DNA of 64,000 nt from Marinomonas posidonica IVIA-Po-181 (lineage in GTDB: Bacteria; Pseudomonadota; Gammaproteobacteria; Pseudomonadales; Marinomonadaceae), in the NCBI RefSeq assembly GCF_000214215.1, contig NC_015559.1:1785001-1849000 (forward strand), read 5' to 3'. Under the pieces are notes generated by a model. It was given only the letters and a program-made list of their open reading frames with translations, was not told where the DNA came from and made no database searches. How positions within the stretch are numbered: the stretch's first letter is position 1; every line of letters starts with the position of its first letter. Shown piece after piece: positions 1 through 10,984 of the stretch. A program made the position numbers and the translations under genes.

Positions 1-285
<285 letters not shown>

Positions 286-425
286 AACGATATGAAGCAC
301 TGGTGAGCGTTCACACAAATTATCTGATGGCTATGAGTTCTCATAGCAACCTATCTTAAAAGCGTTTTAGACAAAGTGTTAAGCAAGACACTAATCACAA
401 CACATTGTGTTGGTTAGTTTCTGAC

Positions 426-458
426 TTAGTGCTTTGCACTAAACTTGCTCTTTAACAA
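426..458 (+). promoter_or_regulatory. rrn antitermination boxB-like hairpin and boxA
   Basis: A 7-bp hairpin, TTAGTGC-TTT-GCACTAA (426-442), is followed at 446-458 by TGCTCTTTAACAA. The latter matches the classic rRNA boxA, to which the NusB/NusE complex binds to make polymerase resistant to termination. The hairpin-then-boxA order and the position just before 23S match known spacer antiterminators. Confidence 0.8.
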
Positions 459-462
459 TTCG

Positions 463-498
463 AATTTTGAAATAACGATGAATCAAGCGTTAAACCGG
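463..498 (+). other. 23S precursor processing stem, left arm
   Basis: This segment pairs with 3574-3612 beyond the 23S gene. Shared blocks are TTTTGAAATAACG, ATCAAG and GTTAAACCGG against their reverse complements, with a few mismatches. Such stems enclosing 23S are the usual RNase III cleavage substrate; the pairing is seen, the cleavage is inferred. Confidence 0.8.
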
Positions 499-619
499 TG
501 GAAAGCACTTTAACCTAGTGACTTTCTATTATCGTAAATCCAGAGAAGAGACAAAAGCTTCTTTGGTATGTGATTCTTAATATGACACTCTTCTGAGTGG
601 AAACTATTTTGGGTTATAT

Positions 620-3510
<2,891 letters not shown>

Positions 3511-3573
3511 ATAACACCAAAGTGGTTTTACTGTATAATGGAGCGATTCATTAACAGGCACATAGATTACGAT

Positions 3574-3612
3574 CCGGTTTAACACTTGATCCACGTTATT
3601 TCAAAATGAATT
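3574..3612 (+). other. 23S precursor processing stem, right arm
   Basis: Complementary partner of 463-498, carrying CCGGTTTAAC, CTTGAT and CGTTATTTCAAAA. Together the two arms bracket the whole 23S gene, as expected of an RNase III processing stalk. Confidence 0.8.
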
Positions 3613-3692
3613 GTTAAAGATCCAAGCAACGTATTCGCGTGTTTTGGTTGCAGAGTAGAAGAACTCGAACCGAAACGATACGCAAACCGAAT

Positions 3693-3810
3693 TGCTTGAC
3701 GATCATAGAGGCGTTGAACCACCTGATCCCATCCCGAACTCAGAAGTGAAAAGCGCCATCGCCGATGGTAGTGTGGGGGATCCCATGTGAGAGTAGGTCG
3801 TCGTCAAGCT
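3693..3810 (+). rRNA. rrf: 5S ribosomal RNA
   Basis: About 116-118 bases beginning TGCTTGACGATCATAGAGGC. The terminal helix pairs GCTTGACGA (from 3694) with TCGTCAAGC (to 3809). The conserved loop segment CCCATCCCGAACTC is present. It is the last gene of the rRNA operon and is followed directly by a terminator. Confidence 0.96.
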
Positions 3811-3824
3811 TTAAAATGAAAAGA

Positions 3825-3857
3825 ACCCCGTCCTGCGAAGCAGGGCGGGGTTTTTTC
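3825..3857 (+). terminator. rRNA operon intrinsic terminator
   Basis: A 10-bp GC-rich stem, CCCCGTCCTG / CAGGGCGGGG with loop CGAAG (one G-U pair), is followed by TTTTTT. It lies 15 bases after 5S and ends the rRNA transcript. Confidence 0.93.
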
Positions 3858-4252
3858 GTTTAGAACCACGTCACGTATCTCCTCACTACTTCTGGATCCA
3901 TGTGACTGAGCGATGTTCCGAAGGAACCAGCTCAGGACGCCGAATGGCGCTGCAAAGCAGGATGAAGCGCAGCGTCAGATCATTGTGGTCGTCGTTTTTA
4001 ATATCCTCAGCGCTCTAATCTCCCCAGACAAAACTGGATCCGAAACAGCAACGTCTTATACCACTGATGTCGTCAGCGACTTATGTTGCGTAGGATCTTG
4101 CTAGCTTGTATCTGGTAGACAAAGTCGCTTATGAGAGGGCAGAAATAATTAGTAAACCTATAGCTGTTGTGAGCTAGTGTAAGAATAATAAGTGACGATG
4201 AAAACAATGGGATCATTGAGTGCCGTTAAAAGAGCGAATCAAGGCAATAGCA
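3858..4252. other. Gap after the rRNA operon; no supported gene
   Basis: About 395 bases between the rRNA terminator and the LysR gene stop. A 63-codon open frame (3913-4104, plus) has no clear ribosome binding site and a composition unlike neighbouring proteins, so it is not called. A small GTTCC-GAA-GGAAC inverted repeat occurs near 3914-3926. Nothing else is recognisable. Confidence 0.6.
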
Positions 4253-5149
4253 TTATGACAAATTGTATTGTTCGCCCCAGTCTTTTAGAAATTGGCTAAA
4301 ATGCTGTAATCGCCCTGTTAAGTATTTTTGTTTATGCCAGACAAGGTGTAATTGACGAGGGAAGTTTTGCTCGATATTTATTTTATGAATCCGACCCATG
4401 TCCAGTTTGTCTTTCGCTGCTAGGTTGGAAATAAAGCTGACTCCTAAGCCTCTTTCTACCGCTAGTAATACGGACTCTAAACTGCTTAGTTCTAATACGG
4501 ATGTGATATCGCTTAAGGCAGGACGAATACGTCTCTCGAACTGTTGTCGGCTGCCTGAGGCCGTTTCCCGCAATACCCAATTTTGATTGTTTAGTTCATT
4601 GAAGGTGATCGATGCTTTTTGCGCTAAAGGATGTTCTGCTGAGCAAACCAGTAACATAGTATCTTGAATCCAGGGGGTTGTGGTGAGTGCTTGGTGGCTA
4701 TGTTGCCCCTCTATTAGTGCCATGTCTAACTCAAAGTTAAGTAGCATTTTGCATAAGGTTTGGCTATTGGTGATAGTGACCTTGGTTTCCTGCTGCTGTT
4801 GGACGTCTTGTTCTGCCAGTAAGTATGGTAGCAAATAATTACCAATTGTTTGGCTGGCACCAATATGAAGGGCGCCTAGGTTATCTATGTGTTTGCCGAA
4901 GGTACGCTCAATGTCGCCAGCTCGTCCAATTAATTCATCAGCCATAGGTAATAAGCGTTTACCTTGTTGATTGAGTTGAAGGCGTGGGTGAGCACGATCA
5001 AACAAGGGGGTGTCTAAATGACTTTCAAGTTGTTGAAGTGATTGAGATAGAGCGCCTTTACTCAGGCAAAGCACTTCGGCTGCTGAGGTTAAATTACCGT
5101 GACGAGCCACGGCGGAGAACACTCGGATTTGTTGTAGTGTAATTTTCAT
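4253..5149 (-). CDS. LysR-family transcriptional regulator
   Basis: 298 residues, the usual LysR length. Residues 1-60 form the winged helix-turn-helix: LQQIRVFSAVARHGNLTSAA, then LSKGALSQSLQQLE. Residues 90-290 are the periplasmic-binding-like effector domain. The gene is divergent from a TDT-family transporter 126 bases away, the classic arrangement in which the regulator controls its neighbour and itself. Inverted repeats in the shared intergenic region are candidate sites. The effector cannot be told from sequence. The family call is firm; the target is inferred from context. Confidence 0.93.
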   Translation of the reverse strand: MKITLQQIRVFSAVARHGNLTSAAEVLCLSKGALSQSLQQLESHLDTPLFDRAHPRLQLNQQGKRLLPMADELIGRAGDIERTFGKHIDNLGALHIGASQTIGNYLLPYLLAEQDVQQQQETKVTITNSQTLCKMLLNFELDMALIEGQHSHQALTTTPWIQDTMLLVCSAEHPLAQKASITFNELNNQNWVLRETASGSRQQFERRIRPALSDITSVLELSSLESVLLAVERGLGVSFISNLAAKDKLDMGRIHKINIEQNFPRQLHLVWHKQKYLTGRLQHFSQFLKDWGEQYNLS

Positions 5150-5173
5150 TTGCTTGAGTCTTATTGAAGTTTC

Positions 5174-5210
5174 GTTTAGTTAAACCAAACACTTTGTTAA
5201 AAATGTTTAG
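5174..5210. promoter_or_regulatory. Candidate LysR-type operator in divergent promoter region
   Basis: GTTTA-GT-TAAAC is an inverted repeat at 5174-5185. Next to it, AAACA-N12-TGTTT spans 5187-5208. Both lie between the divergent LysR and transporter genes. LysR proteins bind interrupted dyads in such positions. The repeats are seen; the binding is inferred. Confidence 0.4.
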
Positions 5211-5275
5211 ATTTTATAATTACATATCTCCTTTTACCATAATCTTATCCCTAATTGATAACTTGGAGTCAGGTT

Positions 5276-6244
5276 ATGTTTAAACGATTGCGTCATAGAT
5301 TGTCTTTTGCACCAACCCCCATGGCGGGTCTTGCTCTGGGTATTGCCAGTTTAGGTTGTAGCTGGCATTTTGTTATTCAAAAGTCTTCTTTTCTACCCTA
5401 TTTAGCAGCCACTATTGGTGCTTTTTTACTGATGGTGTTGGTCGGCAAATTTTTGTTACACCCTAAATTATTGATACAGGATTTACAACATCCTGTCGTC
5501 GGAAGTGTGGTACCAACGTTTGCGATGGCGCTCATGGTAATTACCATGTCGCTCCATGACTTTATGCCTAGGTTGGCAGTAACTTTGTGGTTGTTTGCCA
5601 TTGTGATTCATACGGTGTGTCTTGCCACCTTTGTTTACCACAGATACAAGAACTTTTCGCTGATGGATATGGTGCCAAGCTGGTTTGTGCCACCAGTGGG
5701 TATCATTGTTGCGGTGATTAGTTATCCAACATTTTTATTTCAACCCTTTGCTGAAGGCATTTTTTGGTTTGGCATAGCATGTTATTTGGTTCTTTTGCCA
5801 CTAATGTTATATCGCTTGAGATATTGTGGGGCATTACCTGATAACGCCAAACCAACTCTTGCCATTATGGCAGCGCCTGCCAGTGTATGTTTGACGGGTT
5901 ATCTAACGGTTGTATATATGCCATCTAAATGGATTGTATTGGTTCTATTGGTCATCTCGCTAGTGAAAACAGCCGTGATTTATCGATTTTCGTTGCGTTT
6001 ATTAAGACTGCCTTTTAGCCCGGGTTATGCCGCCTTTACTTTTCCTTTGGCAATTGGTGCGACGGCTTTGTTTAAAGTTCAAGCGCAGTGTATTGCATGG
6101 GGGGTGGATGTTTCTGTGACTCGTCTTTTGGGGGGGGGCGCAGAGGTCGAGCTTGCCGTCGCTACTCTTGTGATTGTTTATGTCATCATTCGTTATGCTT
6201 ATTATTACGGCATTACGTTACAGCGTGAATTGGTATTTTCTTAA
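5276..6244 (+). CDS. TDT-family (TehA/SLAC1-like) membrane transporter
   Basis: 322 residues if begun at the ATG at 5276, which follows GGAG by seven bases; an upstream TTG at 5255 is less likely. The protein is almost entirely hydrophobic with about ten membrane spans. It has the family-style segments FAMALMVITMSLHDF near residues 80-95 and FAEGIFWFGIACYLVLLPLM near 160-180. The family covers tellurite-resistance/dicarboxylate transporters (TehA) and anion channels (SLAC1). The substrate is unknown. Control by the divergent LysR protein is likely. A run of eight G near 6129-6136 is a possible slippage site but keeps the frame. Confidence 0.8.
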   Translation: MFKRLRHRLSFAPTPMAGLALGIASLGCSWHFVIQKSSFLPYLAATIGAFLLMVLVGKFLLHPKLLIQDLQHPVVGSVVPTFAMALMVITMSLHDFMPRLAVTLWLFAIVIHTVCLATFVYHRYKNFSLMDMVPSWFVPPVGIIVAVISYPTFLFQPFAEGIFWFGIACYLVLLPLMLYRLRYCGALPDNAKPTLAIMAAPASVCLTGYLTVVYMPSKWIVLVLLVISLVKTAVIYRFSLRLLRLPFSPGYAAFTFPLAIGATALFKVQAQCIAWGVDVSVTRLLGGGAEVELAVATLVIVYVIIRYAYYYGITLQRELVFS

Positions 6245-6360
6245 GCATTTTTTTATGTTTGTAGGGAATGAATAGAGTGTTTGATAGAAGGCTGATCCAT
6301 CGCAGATCCTAGTGTGCGAATTTATTAGAGGTAAGCTTATTTGATGCAAGTCAGTTATAA

Positions 6361-6398
6361 TAAAAAAAGCCTCGAGAAATATTTCATCGAGGCTTTGA
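6361..6398 (-). terminator. Intrinsic terminator of the TonB-dependent receptor gene
   Basis: Read on the minus strand, a 10-bp stem AAAGCCTCGA / TCGAGGCTTT is followed by a run of T. It lies just beyond the receptor stop codon. A lesser A/T pattern on the other side could also serve the upstream plus-strand transporter. Confidence 0.85.
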
Positions 6399-6418
6399 AT
6401 AGTACTAAGAATCTTGTT

Positions 6419-8320
6419 TTAGAATGAAGCGTCTAAAGCTACCCAGTATTCACGTCCATGATCAACAAAGCCGTATTCTTCATCTGTGAACTCTTCATCA
6501 AGTGCGTTATTCATACCAAGACTGATTTTCAAGTTGTCATTAATAATGTAGTTAGCACCTAAGTCTACTAAATCGTAAGAAGGTGTTGGTTCATCTTCTT
6601 CATTGGCTTCACCATAGTAAGTATAGCTAGTCCATACCTTTAGTTTTTCGTTTACAGACCAATCAAAAGAGGCAGTAGCCATATGAAGTGGCACACTCGT
6701 TAGAGGAGAGCCTTTATTATCGCCAGTTAACTGTTCAGAATCTGTGTAGGTATAGCTTAGTGAAGTCGAAACGCTTTTTGTTACTAAGAGTTTGCTGCTA
6801 ATTTCAACCCCTTGTGTTTTCGCTTCATCAATATTAACCCATACACGATCTAGGCGACTTCCAGTCGTTGTTGCCTCGCTAGGACAGCTATCGACAGTAC
6901 AGTCATCTCTTTCAATCTTGTCTTCAAATTGATTATCAAAAACCGTGATGCTCGCCATCAGCACGTTGTTATTAAAAATGGCACTGATTTCGCTGCTGAC
7001 AGAAGACTCTGCTTTTAAATCCGAATTACCGTAAGTGTCTCTGCCTGAGGAGGAAATTGCCCAATCGCTAGAAAGTTGTCTAAGCTTAGGAGCTTTATAC
7101 CCTGTAGAAACACCCCCTTTTAGAGTCCAGCTATCATTAATAGAGAAGACTCCATATACTTTAGGACTTAAATGATTCTTGAAGTTTTCGTTTTTATCTG
7201 CTCTGAGACCAGTAATTAGCGAAAATTTCTCTGTCATGTACCACTCATCTTCAATAAATGCTGAGAGTTGATTGTTTGACAGTTCAGTTAGGCCACTTGA
7301 AGCCTGATTACCGTTATCTTCTAAGTCTGCGTTAATATAACTAACACCAGCTGTTGTAGTGTTGTTCTCTGTAGGTACAACCCAACTAGAGCTGACTTGA
7401 GTGTTATTAATTTTAGACTCATCTGTGATGTTATTAGTAGAATCTATCTGAATAAAACTGTTTTCAGTAATATCGTCATAGCGCCCAGTGTGAGTTAGGG
7501 CAAAAGACTCTTTTTCATTCTCTTGCTCGCCAGCAGTTCTACTACTAGTAGTTGATTTATTAAGAGTGAATATTCTATTTTGTTCAGTTTTGCTTAAATC
7601 TACACTGAAATCATGGTTTTTATTTGCAAGAAAGTTAAATTTTGCGTTGTAGCTGTTGATTTCTTTTTCAGGATTGCCGTCATCAATATCATCTTCTTCT
7701 TGATCGTAATACTCGACACTCAATTGGGCGCTTAGGACATTAGGAATAACGGGACCAGACAGTGCAATAGTAGAGGTTTTAGAATTATTAAATTCACTGC
7801 CTTCAGCAGAAATGACTTCATGATGGAGATTGCCGTGCCATTCGTCTGTGTGTTTTTTCGTAATAATGTTTATGACGCCACCCATCGCACTGGAGCCATA
7901 GAGGGTTGACATTGGGCCTCTAACGACTTCAATTCTCTCGATCAAGGACAACGGTGGCATCCACTCATGATCATAACCATCCGCTGTTTTTTCCCGTGAG
8001 TCTCTAGAACTTTGAGGTCTGCCATCAATTAAGAAAAGCGTGTAATCTGGTTCTAAACCTCGCATCTGGATATTGCTACCGCCAGTGGTTCTTGCTATTT
8101 GAACACCTGGAACACTTTCAATGACGTCTGCAAGATCTCGGTAAGCGCCTTTTTCTATGTCCTCTGCAGTAATGACACTAATGGATGCTGGTGCTTCCGC
8201 TGTGTCTTGTTCAAAACCAGATGCCGTAATCACTAGGCTGTCAAGTTGTTCTTCTGCAAAGCTTGCATTGGAAATGGCGACAGCTAAAACTGTCATCGTC
8301 ATTATGCTTTTTTTTGACAT
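6419..8320 (-). CDS. TonB-dependent outer-membrane receptor, CirA/FepA-like
   Basis: 633 residues. A Sec signal peptide (about residues 1-22, ending SNASFA) is followed by a TonB-box-like DSLVITA segment. The plug domain (about 40-150) contains VPGVQIARTTGG, IQMRGLEPDYTLFLIDGRP and IERIEVVRGPMSTLYGSSAM. A 22-strand barrel follows and ends in the outer-membrane C-terminal signature with a final Phe. These are the hallmarks of siderophore/catecholate or colicin-I-type receptors. No TonB-ExbBD or siderophore genes lie nearby, so the ligand is unknown. It is monocistronic, with its own terminator. Iron control is expected for the family, but only a weak Fur-like stretch was seen upstream. Confidence 0.93.
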   Translation of the reverse strand: MSKKSIMTMTVLAVAISNASFAEEQLDSLVITASGFEQDTAEAPASISVITAEDIEKGAYRDLADVIESVPGVQIARTTGGSNIQMRGLEPDYTLFLIDGRPQSSRDSREKTADGYDHEWMPPLSLIERIEVVRGPMSTLYGSSAMGGVINIITKKHTDEWHGNLHHEVISAEGSEFNNSKTSTIALSGPVIPNVLSAQLSVEYYDQEEDDIDDGNPEKEINSYNAKFNFLANKNHDFSVDLSKTEQNRIFTLNKSTTSSRTAGEQENEKESFALTHTGRYDDITENSFIQIDSTNNITDESKINNTQVSSSWVVPTENNTTTAGVSYINADLEDNGNQASSGLTELSNNQLSAFIEDEWYMTEKFSLITGLRADKNENFKNHLSPKVYGVFSINDSWTLKGGVSTGYKAPKLRQLSSDWAISSSGRDTYGNSDLKAESSVSSEISAIFNNNVLMASITVFDNQFEDKIERDDCTVDSCPSEATTTGSRLDRVWVNIDEAKTQGVEISSKLLVTKSVSTSLSYTYTDSEQLTGDNKGSPLTSVPLHMATASFDWSVNEKLKVWTSYTYYGEANEEDEPTPSYDLVDLGANYIINDNLKISLGMNNALDEEFTDEEYGFVDHGREYWVALDASF

Positions 8321-9050
8321 TGCTGGGGGAGCTCCTATTATTAATATTTATATGATGATAGATTCTAAAGTTAAAAGATAGTTTAAATGTTAACTGTTCT
8401 CATTATTGCATTTGTTCTTATTTGTTTGGTGGAACGATGTGTTCCGTTTTGTGCAATCTGTACAAAAAACTGACAGTTTCTTTGAAATAGGAAGCTTACA
8501 AGCAATACTAATTCACTGTTGGTTTGAGTTGAACTATGACAAATTTGCTCAGTAACTGACTGAATTTAATTGAAATATGAGATCCATAATGTCGTTACCA
8601 TCTTGACCTAATTGTTATTCTGACTATGTTTATAAAGAGCAAGCCTCACTAAAGTGTCTTAGATATGCTCATGGATGGAATCATATGGTTGTCAGCGACA
8701 CAGATGAGGCAGTTACAATAAAAGACGCTATTGTCAATTGGTTAGAGGAGGGCGATAAGGTAACTTTAATTAAGAAGCTTAAAGCCTATCAAGGAAGGAA
8801 AAAATCATTTAGTTAGACTGTTGTGTCGTTGGTGTAGATGAAATGTTAGTGTCTGCTCACTTTGTCAAAAAAGCCTAATTTGTCATAACGTTAGTAGATC
8901 TTTTATATAAGTTTTTATTGTTATAACTAATTAATATAAAAGGAATTATTCACATTTTAAACTCATTTCTCAGATACATTCCGCTATATTTGGTGATAGT
9001 ATAATCCGTCTGGTTATTTTTCTTCATTAGCGTATTTCAAAGGAAAATAA
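8321..9050. other. 730-base AT-rich intergenic region
   Basis: It separates the divergent TonB receptor and REC-PilZ genes and must hold both promoters. An AT-rich stretch near 8396-8413 (minus strand AATAATGAGAAC) weakly resembles a Fur site but is too degenerate to call. A small open frame with coding-like composition (8685-8816, listed separately) may be a gene or a gene relic. Nothing else is recognisable. Confidence 0.5.
8685..8816 (+). CDS. Possible 43-residue protein or gene relic
   Basis: A short frame begins ATG at 8685 after a purine-rich GGATGGA, and ends TAG at 8816. The product is charged and amphipathic, with DEAVTIKDAIVNWLEEGDKV near its start. The frame stays open upstream to 8607 with similar composition (KEQASLKCLRYAHGWNHM), which suggests the tail of a longer decayed gene. 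It is not recognised as any family. It could equally be chance. Confidence 0.25.
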   Translation: MVVSDTDEAVTIKDAIVNWLEEGDKVTLIKKLKAYQGRKKSFS

Positions 9051-9857
9051 ATGAAAAATGTTAGTTTTTTGATTGCTGATGACAGTCAATCTGTACGCTC
9101 GGTTGTGAAAAGCACCATTTATGACCAACTGGGAAGTCAAAGAATATTGTCTGCTGTCAATGGACTAACAGCGAAGTTTATTTTGCAAAAACAAGCTGTT
9201 GATGTGGTTATTTCCGATTTGGATATGCCGCATTTAGATGGATTTCAATTACTTTCCTTTATACGAAACCATCCAAAACTCAAAAATACCCCTTTCATTA
9301 TGATGGCATCTGAAGACAGCAAAAGCTTTGTCATGGATGCGATTGAGAAAGGGGTTACCCAATACTTGGTTAAGCCTTTCACTCCTGAGAGATTAGAGGA
9401 TGCTATACGTCGCGCTTGGTATGGCTCCGAACAAAGGCGTAATGCTCGAATTTCGAATCTGCCAGCTCACCGCTTTCAGGTGTCATTTAATTCTCAGGAT
9501 GCTGTGTTGGGCAAGATCAAAAATATTAGTAGCTCAGGTATGTTATTTGAAGTGGCTTACACTGATCAGATAAGGTTATTCAATAAATGTCGAGTGAGTG
9601 TCTCAATGCCAACTTCTAAAGCGCATGAGATTACAATTGCTGAGCTAGTGTATGACATTGTTCGTATTGAAACTACAGACTCTGTAAAAGAGGGGGTTCA
9701 TGTCTGTAATGTGGCGATCAATTTGGATACATCTGAAAGTCAGCCTGATTGTGTTACCGAATTGGCGAGACTGATGGATTCTCTTACGTTAGAAGGTGTG
9801 AAAACTCGTCAAGTTCAAGAAACTCAAGATGATCTCAATGATGAATTAATCGGTTAA
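9051..9857 (+). CDS. Response regulator with C-terminal PilZ domain
   Basis: 268 residues. Residues 1-125 are a CheY-like receiver with the acidic pair D10-D11, phosphoacceptor D56 in SDLDMPHLDG, S87, and K108 in YLVKPF. Residues 127-240 are a PilZ domain with the c-di-GMP signatures RRNAR (RxxxR) and NISSSG (NxSxxG). The protein therefore joins phosphorylation input to c-di-GMP binding, probably in motility or surface behaviour. No kinase is adjacent. The start has a purine-rich AAAGGAAA upstream. Domain calls are firm; the process is inferred. Confidence 0.9.
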   Translation: MKNVSFLIADDSQSVRSVVKSTIYDQLGSQRILSAVNGLTAKFILQKQAVDVVISDLDMPHLDGFQLLSFIRNHPKLKNTPFIMMASEDSKSFVMDAIEKGVTQYLVKPFTPERLEDAIRRAWYGSEQRRNARISNLPAHRFQVSFNSQDAVLGKIKNISSSGMLFEVAYTDQIRLFNKCRVSVSMPTSKAHEITIAELVYDIVRIETTDSVKEGVHVCNVAINLDTSESQPDCVTELARLMDSLTLEGVKTRQVQETQDDLNDELIG

Positions 9858-10027
9858 TGAATGTGCTTAGATGATTTGATCAAAATGGTTGCGTAATGCC
9901 AGTGCGAACTTAGGCTTTTTTTGCTTCGTGAGGCGGATGTTTAGGTCAATATCGATCGTTACATTTTTTATAAAGGTTAAATTTGATACAGTAATTAGAT
10001 TATGCCGACGGTTTAGGAAGACGATTA

Positions 10028-10741
10028 ATGGTGCCGTTACAGCAGGCTTTTTTTCTTACATTTTTTGCGGGCATAGCCATGCCCGCAGGAGCGATCATTG
10101 CCCACTTTCTTCACATTAAACCTGTTTGGTTAGAAAGAGAAATCCTTCATGGTATCACTGCTTTTGGTGGTGGTGCCTTAATGTCTGCAGTGGCTTTGGT
10201 GTTGGTGCCAGAAGGTATTTCTAGTTTTCATCCCATTCAAGCTGCCGCCATTTTTGTATTGGGCGGCATTAGTTTTATGTTACTGGATTATTCCCTTTCA
10301 AAAAGTGGTTCTTCAATGAGCCAACTAATTGCAATGTTGTCTGATTTTATTCCCGAATCACTTGCATTAGGGGCCTCTGTTGCTATGGGTAGCCGTGACG
10401 CCTTTCTCATTACTTTGTTGATTATTATGCAAAATATTCCAGAAGGCTTTAATGCATTTCGAGAGTTACGACATACTCGAGCTTATTCTGTTAAGACGGT
10501 TTTAATCTTATTTTTCTTATTGGCGTTGACAGGTCCGATCTCAGGTATGATTGCGTACATCTGGCTATCTGAATGGCACAACATTATTTCTGCTATTATG
10601 CTTTTTTCGGCAGGTGGTATTCTCTATATTGTATTTCAAGATATTGCCCCTCAAGCTGTCTTAGAAAAGCATTGGGGTCCACCTTTAGGTGCCGTTCTGG
10701 GATTTTCATTAGGTTTGATTGGCTATATGTCAATATCATAA
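10028..10741 (+). CDS. ZIP-like divalent metal transporter
   Basis: 237 residues with seven or eight hydrophobic spans. ZIP-family hallmarks are visible: DFIPESLALGAS near residues 110-121 in the position of the HNxPEG helix, and QNIPEGFNAFREL near 138-150 in the second metal-site helix. The first motif lacks the usual His (Asp in its place) and has Ser for Gly, so metal selectivity may differ from zinc importers. Start chosen at ATG 10028 after AGGAAG with seven-base spacing. It stands alone between the REC-PilZ gene and benE. Family call is good; substrate is open. Confidence 0.78.
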   Translation: MVPLQQAFFLTFFAGIAMPAGAIIAHFLHIKPVWLEREILHGITAFGGGALMSAVALVLVPEGISSFHPIQAAAIFVLGGISFMLLDYSLSKSGSSMSQLIAMLSDFIPESLALGASVAMGSRDAFLITLLIIMQNIPEGFNAFRELRHTRAYSVKTVLILFFLLALTGPISGMIAYIWLSEWHNIISAIMLFSAGGILYIVFQDIAPQAVLEKHWGPPLGAVLGFSLGLIGYMSIS

Positions 10742-10914
10742 TTCCTTTCCTTAGATTGGCCTTCATGGTCTATTTTTCATTTCTATTTTCATAACTCATC
10801 CCGTGTTTTGGCCTTTGAGATTTAACTTTAATGGTTTGTGGTGTCTGTCATGAGAGTTTGTTTGAGGTGCATTATTCGTTGCGAGTCTTAATTGGTGTGA
10901 GTCCATGGGGTTTA

Positions 10915-10952
10915 GAATAAAGTTAAAAATGTATACATTTTTAACTTTATTC
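10915..10952. promoter_or_regulatory. 38-bp perfect palindrome, candidate GntR operator
   Basis: Each half is GAATAAAGTTAAAAATGTA followed by its exact reverse complement; the centre lies between 10933 and 10934. The core ATGTATACAT resembles the TTGTATACAA-type sites bound by FCD-class GntR regulators. One such gene is encoded at the end of the downstream benE-gntR pair. It sits 33 bases before the benE start, where a repressor would cover the promoter. The perfect symmetry is seen; regulator assignment is inferred. Confidence 0.65.
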
Positions 10953-10984
10953 CTCGTATAGTAACGACTTAAGTCTTTATTTGG

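Larger units (their letters stand above)
286..619 (+). other. 16S-23S internal transcribed spacer without tRNA genes
   Basis: About 334 bases separate 16S and 23S. No tRNA-Ile, tRNA-Ala or tRNA-Glu cloverleaf is visible, unlike many gammaproteobacterial spacers. The recognisable content is a small hairpin plus an antitermination boxA (426-458) and the left arm of the 23S processing stem (463-498). Confidence 0.85.

Noticed and set aside
3913-4104. 63-codon open frame after the rRNA operon
   Set aside because: No ribosome binding site, odd composition, and it lies in a gap with no conserved features.
8396-8413. Fur box upstream of the TonB receptor
   Set aside because: Only part of the stretch matches the consensus; too weak to call without a matrix scan.
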